64,000 nucleotides of DNA from Burkholderiales bacterium 70-64 (GTDB taxonomy: Bacteria > Pseudomonadota > Gammaproteobacteria > Burkholderiales > Burkholderiaceae_E). The stretch is from NCBI GenBank assembly GCA_001898645.1, contig MKUQ01000025.1, positions 1 to 64,000 on the forward strand, read 5' to 3'. Below, in pieces: positions 1 to 8,505 of this stretch; within the stretch, counting starts at the first letter, position 1, and each line of letters begins with the position of its first letter. Position numbers and translations under genes: made by a program. The notes beneath the pieces were generated by a model, which saw only the letters and a list, made by a program, of their open reading frames with translations, did not search any database and was not told where the DNA came from.

Positions 1-53
1 GGATTCAACCGACATCCGAACCGGCTGCCGAGGCCGCTTAGGCGGCGTGTCCG

Positions 54-161
54 TCAGATCAAGTCTCGACTAGGACAGATCAGGCGCAGACCTTCGCGCA
101 ACACTTCGCTGGCGTTCTGGTAACGCCCTGATTGCTCCATAGCTTCGTCAACCGCCGCCAT
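54..161 (-). pseudogene. ParD/CopG-like antitoxin fragment
   Basis: Read on the minus strand, an ATG at 161 opens a 35-residue frame that contains SGRYQNASEVLREGLRLI. This is the conserved helix and linker segment of ParD-type antitoxins, in which the phrase SGRYxNASEVxREgLRLL is typical. The N-terminal ribbon that binds DNA and the C-terminal toxin-binding tail are both missing. No ParE toxin is visible before the window edge. The frame overlaps the 3' end of the upstream hydrolase-LuxR gene by 14 bases. I read it as a decayed toxin-antitoxin remnant. A short functional peptide is possible but less likely. Confidence 0.6.
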
Positions 162-1215
162 AGCCGGACGTGCGCGCAAGCACGATCGCCTGCGCGCGAT
201 TCTCCACCTGGAGCTTGGCGAACACGCTGGTGATGTGGTTGCGCACCGTCTTGTCGGTCAGTCCCATCACCGCGGCGATCTGCGCGTTGTCGCGACCCTG
301 CGCGATCAGCTCGAGCAACTCGCGCTCGCGCGGCGTGAGCGCGACGAAGCGCGGATCGGGCGGCGAGTCGGTCGATCCGAGGAAGTCGCGCACTTCTTCG
401 CGCCAGCGCGGCCACACTGGGTCGGTTGCGAGCATCAGATGGTTCGCGCTGTCGAGCGGCACGAGCCGGGCGCCCTCGATGCCGCCTGCCATCCGCCGCC
501 CTTCGGCGAAGGGTATCCGACGGTCGCCGGTCGCATGGAGCAGCAGCGTCGGACACCGGATCTGCGACAGCAGCGGCGTCACGTCGACGTCCGCGAATCC
601 GCGCATCAGGCGGACCGCATTGGCGGGCGAGGTCGAGATGCGCTGCAGCTCGTTGAACCAGTCGTGCTGCTCCCTGCTGCCGCCCGGAATGAACTGGCTG
701 GTAAAGAACTGTCGCCATGCCGGGTCGTTCTTGCCCCAGCCGAGCTCCATCAGCTTCATCGTCGTCTCCTCTTCCTCGAGATAGGTCGGGTCGGCGCTGC
801 GCCGGCGACGGCCGCGCGCGGCACCGCCGTGCAGGATCAACTGGCTGACTCGATCGGGATGACGAACGGTGAAGGCGATGCCGACGGTCGTGCCCTGCGA
901 GATGCACAGGAGCGGAAAGCGGCCGAGGTCCGCAGCCGCGACGACGGCCTCGAGGTCCCGGACCTGGTCCTCGAAGGTCATGCTCTCGACGTCGCGGTCC
1001 GACAGGCCCGTGCCGCGCTGGTCATAGCGCACGAGCGTCCGGTCCTGGGACAGCGCTTCGATGAGGTATCCCCAGACCGGGCTCTGCAGGTCGAGCTCGA
1101 GATGCGTCAGCCAGTTGCCGACCTTGACCAGCGGCGGCCCCTTGCCGCTGACCGCGTACGCGAGCCGCACGCCGTCGTGTGCGGTGCAGAGGCGGATCTT
1201 CTGCCGGAGTGCCAT
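148..1215 (-). CDS. alpha/beta hydrolase fused to LuxR-type HTH regulator
   Basis: This 355-residue protein has an N-terminal alpha/beta-hydrolase domain (about residues 5-285) and a C-terminal LuxR/GerE helix-turn-helix (about 290-352; LTPRERELLELIAQG, TDKTVRNHIT, KLQVENRAQAI). Numbered from this start, a catalytic triad can be proposed: Ser106 in a variant elbow (CISQG, where Cys replaces the first Gly of GxSxG), Asp231 (ATGDRR) and His259 (SANH). The start at 1215 is chosen because GAGGAAG lies just upstream; an ATG at 1233 gives six more residues. Known relatives are transcription factors in which the hydrolase fold may sense or turn over an ester or small ligand. The ligand cannot be told from sequence. 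It reads away from the next minus-strand gene with a short gap. Confidence 0.82.
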   Translation of the reverse strand: MALRQKIRLCTAHDGVRLAYAVSGKGPPLVKVGNWLTHLELDLQSPVWGYLIEALSQDRTLVRYDQRGTGLSDRDVESMTFEDQVRDLEAVVAAADLGRFPLLCISQGTTVGIAFTVRHPDRVSQLILHGGAARGRRRRSADPTYLEEEETTMKLMELGWGKNDPAWRQFFTSQFIPGGSREQHDWFNELQRISTSPANAVRLMRGFADVDVTPLLSQIRCPTLLLHATGDRRIPFAEGRRMAGGIEGARLVPLDSANHLMLATDPVWPRWREEVRDFLGSTDSPPDPRFVALTPRERELLELIAQGRDNAQIAAVMGLTDKTVRNHITSVFAKLQVENRAQAIVLARTSGYGGG

Positions 1216-1363
1216 GCGGGGCTTCCTCGCCAAGCCCGCATGCTACGCCTCTCCGGAGAGTACGACCCGCCTCCGCCGCGGCCTCGAAGCGCCGCGATGC
1301 GCCGGCGCAAACGGTCGACGACCGCGGCGCGCCGATCGGCATCGGGCACCTGCAGGGCAATGC

Positions 1364-1749
1364 TCATGACATCGCCCGCTGCATGGCCAGCGGCCGCGCG
1401 TACATCAGCGGCGTCAGGGCGTCGAGCACCCGCTTCATCTGCGTCTCGTCGATCAGGCTGCCGAGAATCTCCTGGAACCGCGGCTCGAGCGCGCCGGACA
1501 CGATGTACTGCCAGCGATAGGCCTTGAGCAACGTGGCGCCGACCGAGGCGGCCCGGGCCGTGTCGCCCGCCATGCCGGTCTGCCGCAGGAAATAGGCGGC
1601 GTCGGACCCGGCCTGTGTCTGGAGGATGCCGTCGACGCCGACCACGAGCGCGATCAGGTCGTCGACGGCGGCATCGCGCTGGGCCTTCGAGAGCTTGCCG
1701 TCCTCGCGGGCCCACTCCAGCTCGTGGCGGAAAAGGCAGTGGCTTGCAT
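1364..1749 (-). CDS. hypothetical protein with apparent N-terminal frameshift
   Basis: The main frame, HELEWAREDGKLSKAQRDAAVDDL and onward, is a convincing mostly helical protein of about 120 residues ending at 1364. It has no start codon of its own near a ribosome site. A well-placed ATG at 1749 (GAGGAG six bases upstream) opens MQATAF in another frame and runs out of frame at the CCTTTTCC run (minus strand, about 1729-1736). Joining MQATAF to RHELEW needs a net one-base shift at this run. Either the gene is frameshifted in this strain, it uses slippage, or the sequence has a homopolymer error. An ATG at 1819 in the main frame would add an implausible Arg/Ser-rich leader. I do not recognise the family. 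Confidence 0.55.
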
Positions 1750-1997
1750 GGCGGCTCCTCGACAGGGGTTGCGTCGGATGACGTGAGGGAATTGTCGAGG
1801 CCCGGCCGGATGCAGGCACCGTGGCCCACGCCCCGGATTTCGGCGGGCCGCATGCAGCGCGTGCGAAGCCCTGGGGCCGAGGTCCCGACCGCTACGCTCC
1901 GGTTGCGTTTGCCGGCCTGTACTCCGCCTGCGGGATCGAGCATGATTCAATTACCATGTCGCATTTTCCGCGACGCAGTACGCGCGCATTGCCCGCC

Positions 1998-3110
1998 ATG
2001 ACCCAACAGCTTTTCGACTACACCCGCCAGGACGCCAGCGGCGACAGCTGCACGATGCGCGCCTGGGCCAAGGTGCCCGAACCGCTGAGCCCGGCGCAGC
2101 GCACCGAGCTGCGCACGCGCGCCGCGCAGCTGCTGAAGGCGCACGACGCGGTGCTGGTCGCGCACTACTACGTCGACGGTGACCTGCAGGACCTGGCCCT
2201 CGAGACCGGCGGCTGCGTCGCCGATTCGCTGGAGATGGCGCGCTTCGGCCGCGATCATCCGGCCACCACGCTGGCGGTGGCCGGCGTGCGCTTCATGGGC
2301 GAGACGGCGAAGATCCTGTCGCCGCACAAGCGGGTGCTGATGCCGGACCTCGACGCCACCTGCTCACTCGATCTCGGCTGCCCGGCCGATGACTTCGCCC
2401 GCTTCTGCGACGCGCATCCCGATCGCAGCGTGGTCGTCTACGCGAACACCAGCGCGGCGGTCAAGGCGCGCGCCGACTGGATGGTCACCAGCTCGTGCGC
2501 GCTGGCCATCGTCGGCCATCTCGCCGCGCGCGGCGAGAAGATCCTGTGGGCGCCCGACCGCCATCTCGGGCGCTATATCCAGGAGCAGACCGGCGCCGAC
2601 ATGCTGCTGTGGAACGGCGAGTGCATCGTGCACGACGAGTTCAAGGGCGTGGAGCTGGAGCTGCTGCGCGAGAAGCATCCGGGCGCCATGGTGCTGGTGC
2701 ACCCCGAATCGCCGCAGAGCGTGATCGCGCAGGCCGACGTGGTGGGCTCCACCTCGCAGCTGCTGCGGGCGGTGGTGGAGGGCGACGCCCGCGAGTACAT
2801 CGTCGCCACCGACCGCGGCCTGTTCCACCGCATGCGCCAGCTCGCGCCCGGCAAGACGCTCATCGAGGCGCCCACCGCGGGCAACAGCGCCACCTGCAAG
2901 AGCTGCGCGCATTGCCCTTGGATGGCGATGAACGGGCTCGTGGGCTTGGTGCAATGTCTCGAGACCGGCAGCGGCGAGATCCGCGTCGACGAGCCGGTTC
3001 GCACGCAGGCGCTGGGCTGCATCGAGCGCATGCTCGACTTCGTCGCGAAGAACCCGGCATCGACCGCCCGCCCCGCGAGCGGCTTCGTGCCGAACATCGG
3101 CGCGGCTTGA
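1998..3110 (+). CDS. nadA: quinolinate synthase NadA
   Basis: NadA condenses iminoaspartate (from NadB) with dihydroxyacetone phosphate to form quinolinate, the precursor of NAD. The 370-residue product carries the three conserved [4Fe-4S] ligand cysteines at 122 ([10 protein letters not shown]), 209 (WNGEC) and 306 (the last Cys of CKSCAHC), each offset by 9 from the E. coli ligands 113, 200 and 297. The substrate motifs [13 protein letters not shown] and GETAKIL are also present. The ATG at 1998 matches the family length; an ATG at 1956 would add 14 residues of poor character. nadC follows 73 bases downstream on the same strand, so the two are probably co-transcribed. Confidence 0.95.
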   Translation: MTQQLFDYTRQDASGDSCTMRAWAKVPEPLSPAQRTELRTRAAQLLKAHDAVLVAHYYVDGDLQDLALETGGCVADSLEMARFGRDHPATTLAVAGVRFMGETAKILSPHKRVLMPDLDATCSLDLGCPADDFARFCDAHPDRSVVVYANTSAAVKARADWMVTSSCALAIVGHLAARGEKILWAPDRHLGRYIQEQTGADMLLWNGECIVHDEFKGVELELLREKHPGAMVLVHPESPQSVIAQADVVGSTSQLLRAVVEGDAREYIVATDRGLFHRMRQLAPGKTLIEAPTAGNSATCKSCAHCPWMAMNGLVGLVQCLETGSGEIRVDEPVRTQALGCIERMLDFVAKNPASTARPASGFVPNIGAA

Positions 3111-3183
3111 CGCCGCGCGGCCCGATCCCGCCGATCCGTTCCCTGCGCTCCGCTTCCGTCGTCTCCATCCGTCGCCCGGCGCC

Positions 3184-4056
3184 ATGTTCGATCGCAACGA
3201 ATCCCTCGAAGAAGCCCGCGCCCGCAACGTGCGCGATGCGCTCGCCGAAGACATCGGCCGCGGCGACTGGACCGCGATGCTGGTGCCGGCCGGCCGCCGC
3301 GTGCGTGCGCGCGTGGTCGTGCGCGAGCCGGCGGTGCTGGCCGGGCGCGACTGGTTCGACGGCTGCCTGCGCACGCTCGATCCGGCGGCCCGCATCGACT
3401 GGGCCTGGGCCGACGGCGATGCGATGACGGCCGGCTCCACCGTGTGCGACATCGAGGCCGAGGCGCGCGCGCTGCTGTCGGCCGAGCGGCCGGCGCTCAA
3501 CTTCCTGCAGCTGCTGTCGGGCACGGCCACCGTCACGCGCGCCTACGTTCGGGCGATCGAAGGCGCGTCGCCCAATCCGCGCGGCTGCGTGGTGCTCGAC
3601 ACGCGCAAGACGCTGCCGGGGCTGCGCCAGGCGCAGAAGTACGCGGTGCGCGCCGGCGGCGGGACCAATCACCGGCTCGCGCTGTGGGACGGCATCCTGA
3701 TCAAGGAGAACCACATCGCCGCGGCCGGCGGGGTAGGCGCCGCGCTGCGCAACGCCATGGCGCTCGGCGCAGGGGTCCAGATCCAGATCCAGATCGAGGT
3801 CGAGTCGATCGCCCAGCTCCAGGAGGCGCTGGACGCCGGCGCGACCAGCGTGCTGCTCGACAACTTCGATCTCGCCGCGATGCGCGAGGCGGTCGCGCTC
3901 ACGCGCGGGCGCGCGCTGCTGGAAGTCTCCGGCGGCGTCACGTTCGAGCGGCTGCGCGAGATCGCGCTGACCGGCGTCGACCGCATCTCGGTCGGCAAGC
4001 TGACCAAGGACGTGGCCGCGGTCGACTTCTCGCTGCGGCTGCTCGAGCGGCCCTGA
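3184..4056 (+). CDS. nadC: nicotinate-nucleotide pyrophosphorylase (quinolinate phosphoribosyltransferase) NadC
   Basis: This enzyme converts quinolinate and PRPP to nicotinate mononucleotide, CO2 and pyrophosphate, the step after NadA. The 290-residue length is normal. Diagnostic motifs are DTRKTLPGLRQAQKYAV, the GGGTNHR loop, LIKENH and the barrel segments VEVES-type and LLDNF, followed by EVSGGV and VDRISVGKLTKD. It lies 73 bases after nadA and is convergent with nadB, so all three genes of the aspartate-to-NAD route are within 4 kb. A copy of the dispersed GGGTGAACAGGCCC motif lies just beyond its stop. Confidence 0.95.
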   Translation: MFDRNESLEEARARNVRDALAEDIGRGDWTAMLVPAGRRVRARVVVREPAVLAGRDWFDGCLRTLDPAARIDWAWADGDAMTAGSTVCDIEAEARALLSAERPALNFLQLLSGTATVTRAYVRAIEGASPNPRGCVVLDTRKTLPGLRQAQKYAVRAGGGTNHRLALWDGILIKENHIAAAGGVGAALRNAMALGAGVQIQIQIEVESIAQLQEALDAGATSVLLDNFDLAAMREAVALTRGRALLEVSGGVTFERLREIALTGVDRISVGKLTKDVAAVDFSLRLLERP

Positions 4057-4066
4057 CGCGGCCGTG

Positions 4067-4080
4067 GGGTGAACAGGCCC
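4067..4080 (+). repeat. dispersed 14-bp motif GGGTGAACAGGCCC (copy 1)
   Basis: This 14-mer sits between the convergent ends of nadC and nadB. The same motif occurs after the OprC-like receptor gene (32338-32351) and in both arms of the palindromic structure at 27.87-28.13 kb. A one-mismatch copy lies at 9097-9110, again between convergent genes. The intergenic placement suggests a short mobile or structural repeat. Its function is not evident. Confidence 0.6.
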
Positions 4081-4128
4081 TGATCCCCGTCGCTGCGCCG
4101 TGACGCGTGGCGGGATCCGGAGGAAGCT

Positions 4129-5763
4129 TCAGCCAGCGAGGTCCAGCGTGCCCCCCTTCGCGTCGCGCACCAGCACGGTGGGAAAGCCCACCGGCAGGGT
4201 CAGCGGGAAATCACGGCTGTAGTGCAGGCCGCGGCTCTCGCGGCGGCGCAGGGCCGATTCGACGATCAGCCCGGCGCAATCGACCAGGTTGCGCAGCTCG
4301 AGCAGGTCGCGGCTGACGCGGAAGTTGGCGTAGTAGTCGTCGATCTCCGCCTCGAGCAGGCGGATGCGGTGCAGCGCGCGTTCGAGCCGCCGCGTCGTGC
4401 GCACGATGCCGACGTAGTTCCACATCAGCAGGCGGAGCTCGTCCCAGTTGTGCGCGATCACCACCTGCTCGTCGGCGTTCTCGACCTGGCTCTCGTCCCA
4501 CGGCGGCAGCGCGGCCGCGTGCGTGAATCCGCGCACGTGCTGCAGCACGTCGGCCGCGCAGGAGCGGCCGAGCACCACGCATTCGAGCAGCGAGTTGCTG
4601 GCCAGCCGGTTGGCGCCGTGCAGCCCGGTGTAGGCGGCTTCGCCCACCGCATACAGGCCCGGCAGGTCGGTGCGGCCCGCGAGGTCGGTGACCACGCCGC
4701 CGCAGGTGTAGTGCGCCGCCGGCACGACCGGGATCGGCGTGCGCGCGATGTCGATGCCCAGCGCCAGGCAGCGCGCATGGATGGTCGGGAAGTGCGCCTT
4801 CAGGAACGTCTCGCCCAGGTGGGTGGCGTCGAGCAGCACGTAGTCGAGCCCGAGCCGCTTCATCTCGAAGTCGATGGCGCGCGCGACCACGTCGCGCGGC
4901 GCCAGTTCGAGCCGCTCGTCGTGCGCCTGCATGAAGCGCGTGCCGTCGGGCAGCTTCAGCTGCGCGCCCTCGCCGCGCATCGCCTCGGTAATCAGGAAGC
5001 TGCGCTCCTGCGGGTGGTACAGGCAGGTCGGATGGAACTGGATGAACTCCATGTTGCCGACGCGGCAGCCGGCGCGCCACGCCATGGCCACGCCGTCGCC
5101 GGTGGCGGTGTCGGGATTGCTGGTGTAGCGGTAGACCTTGCCCACCCCACCGGTGGCCAGCACCACTGCTGCCGCGGGCAGCGTCTCGACCCGCTGGTGA
5201 TCGATGTCGAGCGCGTAGACGCCGTAGCAGCGCGGCGCCTCGTCGCGCTGCAGGTGGCGCGTGGTGACCACGTCGACGGCCATCCAGCGTTCGCGCAGGG
5301 CGATGCGCGGGTGGCGCCGCGCCCGCTCGAGCAACGCCGCGTGGATCGCCTTGCCGGTGGCGTCGGCCGCGTGTGCGATGCGCCGCACCGCATGGCCGCC
5401 TTCGCGCGTCAGGTGCAGGCCGAGCGGCCCCGCCGGATCGGGCGAGAAGGCCACGCCGCGCTCGACCAACCACTCGATGGCCTGGCCGCTGCGCTCGGCG
5501 ATGAAGCGCGCCGCCGCCTCGTCGACCAGCCCGCCGCCGGCGTCGCGGGTGTCGCGCACGTGACTGTCCACGCTGTCGTCGCTGCCCAGCACGCCGACGA
5601 TGCCGCCCTGCGCCCAGGCGGTGGCGGCCTCTTCCAAGTCGCGCTTGGCCAGGACCACCACCGGCCGGTGGTCAGCTAACTCGAGCGCGACGGCGAGCCC
5701 CCCGAGGCCGGCCCCGACGACGACCACGGGCAGTGCGGCGGGTTCGGGGGAGGTGGGAGTCAT
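4129..5763 (-). CDS. nadB: L-aspartate oxidase NadB
   Basis: NadB is the FAD enzyme that oxidises L-aspartate to iminoaspartate for quinolinate synthesis. The 544-residue protein has the N-terminal dinucleotide motif VVGAGLGGLAVALELA (about residues 15-30) and the family motifs WAQGGI, REGGHAVRRIAHAADATG, EFIQFHPTCLY, AHYTCGGV and GLYAVGEAAYTGLHGANRLASNSL. These are the FAD and dicarboxylate contacts of the aspartate oxidase/fumarate reductase family. The helical C-terminal domain is complete. It converges on nadA-nadC rather than sharing their operon and starts about 150 bases from the divergent toxin-antitoxin pair. Confidence 0.95.
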   Translation of the reverse strand: MTPTSPEPAALPVVVVGAGLGGLAVALELADHRPVVVLAKRDLEEAATAWAQGGIVGVLGSDDSVDSHVRDTRDAGGGLVDEAAARFIAERSGQAIEWLVERGVAFSPDPAGPLGLHLTREGGHAVRRIAHAADATGKAIHAALLERARRHPRIALRERWMAVDVVTTRHLQRDEAPRCYGVYALDIDHQRVETLPAAAVVLATGGVGKVYRYTSNPDTATGDGVAMAWRAGCRVGNMEFIQFHPTCLYHPQERSFLITEAMRGEGAQLKLPDGTRFMQAHDERLELAPRDVVARAIDFEMKRLGLDYVLLDATHLGETFLKAHFPTIHARCLALGIDIARTPIPVVPAAHYTCGGVVTDLAGRTDLPGLYAVGEAAYTGLHGANRLASNSLLECVVLGRSCAADVLQHVRGFTHAAALPPWDESQVENADEQVVIAHNWDELRLLMWNYVGIVRTTRRLERALHRIRLLEAEIDDYYANFRVSRDLLELRNLVDCAGLIVESALRRRESRGLHYSRDFPLTLPVGFPTVLVRDAKGGTLDLAG

Positions 5764-5876
5764 GGCGGAGGGCAGAAGCGTCGCATTCTACCGACGTCGA
5801 ACTGTGACCGGCTGTAGGGGGCGAGCATCGATCACGTACCCCCCGCGGCTGGACACCATACCGAATTCTAATGATA

Positions 5877-5902
5877 ATGGTCATATCGATCATTATGACC
5901 AT
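5877..5902. promoter_or_regulatory. dyad operator upstream of toxin-antitoxin operon
   Basis: The arms ATGGTCATA (5877-5885) and TATGACCAT (5894-5902) form a perfect 9-bp dyad with an 8-base spacer, ending 9 bases before the antitoxin ATG. The region is strikingly AT-rich against its surroundings and probably also holds the promoter. Phd/YefM antitoxins bind such palindromes and autorepress their operon, so this is the expected operator. The binding itself is inferred. Confidence 0.7.
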
Positions 5903-5911
5903 CTAAACACC

Positions 5912-6184
5912 ATGATCACCGAAGTCAGTGCCGTGAACTTCCGGCAGAACTTGGGCGAGATGCTCAACCAGGTGCAGTACCGCAACGACAGCATCGTCAT
6001 CAACAAGGATGGAAAGCCGGTAGCTGCTCTGGTGGATGCCGAACTGTTCGCCCGCATCCGGCGCATGCGGGAGCGCTTCGACCAGCTGAGCAATCGGATT
6101 GCCCAAGCGTATTCTGATCTGTCGGTCGAGGAAGGTCTGGCCGAGATCGACGCGGCGGTGGCGGCCGAGCGCAAGCCACGCTGA
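5912..6184 (+). CDS. type II antitoxin, Phd/YefM family
   Basis: The 90-residue protein starts MITEVSAVNFRQNLGEMLNQV, the Phd/YefM DNA-binding fold, and continues IVINKDGKPVAALVDAELFARI, the strand-turn-strand of that family. The acidic/helical C-terminal half (about residues 50-90) is where these antitoxins wrap and block their toxin. The ATG at 5912 is chosen because it directly follows the dyad operator and gives a full-length family member; longer upstream readings cross the operator. Its TGA overlaps the toxin ATG by one base (TGATG), which couples their translation. Confidence 0.88.
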   Translation: MITEVSAVNFRQNLGEMLNQVQYRNDSIVINKDGKPVAALVDAELFARIRRMRERFDQLSNRIAQAYSDLSVEEGLAEIDAAVAAERKPR

Positions 6185-6597
6185 TGCTGGGATTGCGCGT
6201 TGTGCTCGATACCAACGTGTTGGTATCGGGCCTGGCCTACCCGGGTAGCGTGCCGGGCCGTATCGTCACCGCCTGGCGCCAAGGCAGCCTGGAGGTGGTG
6301 TTGTCGCGCTACATCCTGGACGAATTGGTCAGGGTGTTGCCCCGCTTGCCGCGGATTCGCATGACGCCCGCGGAAATCCGCGACCTGGCCGACAGCTTCA
6401 TGTTTCTGGCCGATGTCGTCGAGCCCGAGGGCACGCAGGATGCGACCCTGCGCGACCCTGCCGACCAGCCCGTGTTGCTCACGCTTTCGGCGGCGAAGGC
6501 CGACTATCTGATCACCGGCGACAAGGACTTGCTGGCGCTGGCGAATCAGTACCCCATCCTCACCCCCTCAGAGTTCTGGGCACGCCACGGGGCCTGA
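6184..6597 (+). CDS. PIN-domain toxin (putative endoribonuclease)
   Basis: This 137-residue single PIN domain begins VVLDTNVLVSGLA and matches the chromosomal 'putative toxin-antitoxin system toxin component, PIN family'. The acidic metal ligands visible are Asp9 (LDTN), Glu47 (LDELVRVL), Asp94 (DPADQPVL) and Asp113/Asp115 (TGDKDLL). PIN toxins are Mg-dependent RNases that cut RNA when the antitoxin is degraded; the target here is unknown. The start overlaps the antitoxin stop by one base. All catalytic residues are intact, so the toxin should be active. Confidence 0.88.
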   Translation: MLGLRVVLDTNVLVSGLAYPGSVPGRIVTAWRQGSLEVVLSRYILDELVRVLPRLPRIRMTPAEIRDLADSFMFLADVVEPEGTQDATLRDPADQPVLLTLSAAKADYLITGDKDLLALANQYPILTPSEFWARHGA

Positions 6598-6632
6598 TTC
6601 GCTGGTCGCGACGACACCCGCGCTCCGCCGCT

Positions 6633-7856
6633 TCAGGCCACCAGCTCGACCTTCAGCTCGTCGACCACCCTGAAGCGCGAACGGTCGGGGCGCACCGTCG
6701 GGCCGGCGCGGCGGATGCGCGGGAAGCGCTCGATCAGCTTGGCGAAGGCGACCTGAGCCTCCATGCGCGCCACCGCGTTGCCGGCGCAGAAATGGATGCC
6801 GTGGCCGAAGGCCACGTGCTTGTTCGGCTCGCGGGCGACGTCGAAGACGTCGGGATGGTCGAACTGGCGCGGATCGCGGTTGGCCGCGGCGATGGCGAGG
6901 TGGAAGAACGTGCCCGCCGGCACCGTCTCGCCCTGGATCGCGACCTCGACGGTCGGGCGCCGGTTGCCGATCTGCAGCGGGCTCTCGAAGCGCAGCATCT
7001 CCTCGACCGCGGGCTTGAGCAGCGAACGGTCTTGCCTGAGCCGCTCGAGCTGCTCCGGGAAGCGCAGCAGCAGGTCCATGCCGTTGGAGATGAGGCTAGT
7101 GGTGGTGTCGTGCCCGGCGTTGAGCAGGAAGATGGAGTTGTGGATGATCTCCAGCTCGGTGAGGCCGCCGCCGGCGTCGGCCGACTGGATCAGCGCCCAC
7201 AGGATGTCGGTCTCGGCGTTGCGCGAGGGATGGGCGCGCTTGCGGGCGATGAGCTCGCCCAGGTAGGCCTTGAATTCCTCCACGGCGCGGTTGCCGGCGG
7301 CCAGCTGCTCGGGCGTGCGCACCGGCTCGAGGCCGCCGAGGATGAGGCCGGCCCAGGTGCGCAGTGGCTCGCGCTCGCCCCGGGGCACGCCGAGCAGGTC
7401 GCCCACCAGGTTGAGCGGGATCGCCAGGGCGAACTCGCTCATGATGTCGATGACGCGTTTCTCGGCGGCCACGTCGAGCAGCTCGTCGACCATGCGCGCC
7501 ACGCCCTGCTCCATCTGGCGCAGCGTCTGCACGGCGAAGAACGGCTGCAGCAGCTTGCGCACCCGCGTGTGGTAGGGCGGGTCGTTGAACACCAGCGAGG
7601 TGGTGTGGTGCTCGTAGAGCGGGCTGTCGCCGAACTTCGGCTTGAAGTCGACCCGCTTGTCGGAGGAAAAGCGCGCCGCGTCGGTGAGCGCCGTGCGCAC
7701 GTCGTCGTAGCGGGTGAGCAGGATCGAGCCGTCGGGCTGGCGGCACAGCGGCGCGTGCTCGCGCAGCACGGCGAAGTCGGGGTAGGGGTCCTGCGCGAAT
7801 TCGTGGCCGACGCGCGAGAGCACGAACTGGCTGGCGGTATCGGGGGTCAGGCGCAT
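6633..7856 (-). CDS. cytochrome P450
   Basis: This is a 407-residue soluble bacterial P450 (class I type, needing separate redox partners). The haem-binding loop FGHGIHFCAGN puts the axial thiolate at Cys357. The I-helix has AGHDTTT for O2 activation, and the K-helix ExxR is in EEMLRFESP. No ferredoxin or ferredoxin reductase is adjacent, and the gene stands alone, divergent from the small envelope protein at 8066. The substrate cannot be inferred. Its upstream region carries a copy of a dispersed GTCGGNGTNGAATCGAGCC motif. Confidence 0.93.
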   Translation of the reverse strand: MRLTPDTASQFVLSRVGHEFAQDPYPDFAVLREHAPLCRQPDGSILLTRYDDVRTALTDAARFSSDKRVDFKPKFGDSPLYEHHTTSLVFNDPPYHTRVRKLLQPFFAVQTLRQMEQGVARMVDELLDVAAEKRVIDIMSEFALAIPLNLVGDLLGVPRGEREPLRTWAGLILGGLEPVRTPEQLAAGNRAVEEFKAYLGELIARKRAHPSRNAETDILWALIQSADAGGGLTELEIIHNSIFLLNAGHDTTTSLISNGMDLLLRFPEQLERLRQDRSLLKPAVEEMLRFESPLQIGNRRPTVEVAIQGETVPAGTFFHLAIAAANRDPRQFDHPDVFDVAREPNKHVAFGHGIHFCAGNAVARMEAQVAFAKLIERFPRIRRAGPTVRPDRSRFRVVDELKVELVA

Positions 7857-7893
7857 GTCGGCTCCTGGCGGGCGCAGGTGGCATGCATTCTAA

Positions 7894-7921
7894 GTCCGTC
7901 GGGGTCGAATCGAGCCTGCGC
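7894..7921 (+). repeat. dispersed 28-bp motif, copy upstream of P450
   Basis: The 28 bases beginning GTCCGTCGGGGTCGAATC and running on to TGCGC are repeated with about four changes at 49193-49220, over the start of the sortase-system kinase. A shorter core (GTTGAATCGAGCCC) recurs in reverse orientation near 23967-23980. It looks like a short interspersed repeat. No function is evident. Confidence 0.4.
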
Positions 7922-8065
7922 CGCCGGGCTCCTCGCATGGCCCCGGCGTGGTCCGGCCGGTCGGCAGCCTGTCCACCGCCGGGGCGGCCGTGCGTTATAA
8001 ATAAGTTAAATTCGGCCCAGGGGCGCAAGGCTGTCCCGTCGGTGCCGAGATGCAGGAGTGCTGGC

Positions 8066-8476
8066 ATGATCTCCCGAACGAGCAAGGCGCTGATCGCCGT
8101 CGCGCTGGCGGCGCTGGCGGGCGGCACCGCGTGGGCCGATCGCGGCGATGGCCGCGTCCGTGGCCATGTCACGGTGGGCATCGGCACGCCGGTGGTCGGT
8201 GTGCACCACTACTGGGGCGGGCACCGCTACTACCCGCACTACGGCGCCAGGGTCTTCATCGGGCCGGGGCCGTTCTACGACCCGTTCTGGTACTCGTACG
8301 GCTGGCCCTACTATGCGCCGCCGGTGGTCACGGTGCCGGCGACTCCTCCCACGTACATCGAGCAGGCGCCCGCGCAGGCGGCGTCGGGCTACTGGTACTG
8401 GTGCAACGACCCGCAGGGTTACTATCCCACGGTGCAGCAGTGCCCGGGCGGTTGGCAGCCGGTGCAGCCGCAGTGA
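8066..8476 (+). CDS. secreted/periplasmic Tyr-Gly-Pro-rich protein
   Basis: The 136-residue product has a clear signal peptide (MISRTSKALIAVALAALAGG, cleavage likely after TAWA). The body is rich in Tyr, Gly, Pro and His (HHYWGGHRYYPHYG, PFYDPFWYSYGWPYY) and ends YWYWCNDPQGYYPTVQQCPGGWQPV. That last phrase is common in small proteobacterial exported proteins of unknown role, often found with glycine-zipper lipoproteins, as here. The ATG at 8066 follows AGGAG with good spacing. It is probably co-transcribed with the lipoprotein 29 bases downstream. The function is unknown. Confidence 0.8.
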   Translation: MISRTSKALIAVALAALAGGTAWADRGDGRVRGHVTVGIGTPVVGVHHYWGGHRYYPHYGARVFIGPGPFYDPFWYSYGWPYYAPPVVTVPATPPTYIEQAPAQAASGYWYWCNDPQGYYPTVQQCPGGWQPVQPQ

Positions 8477-8505
8477 ACGCCGCAAGTGGCCGCGGAGGGA
8501 TGACC

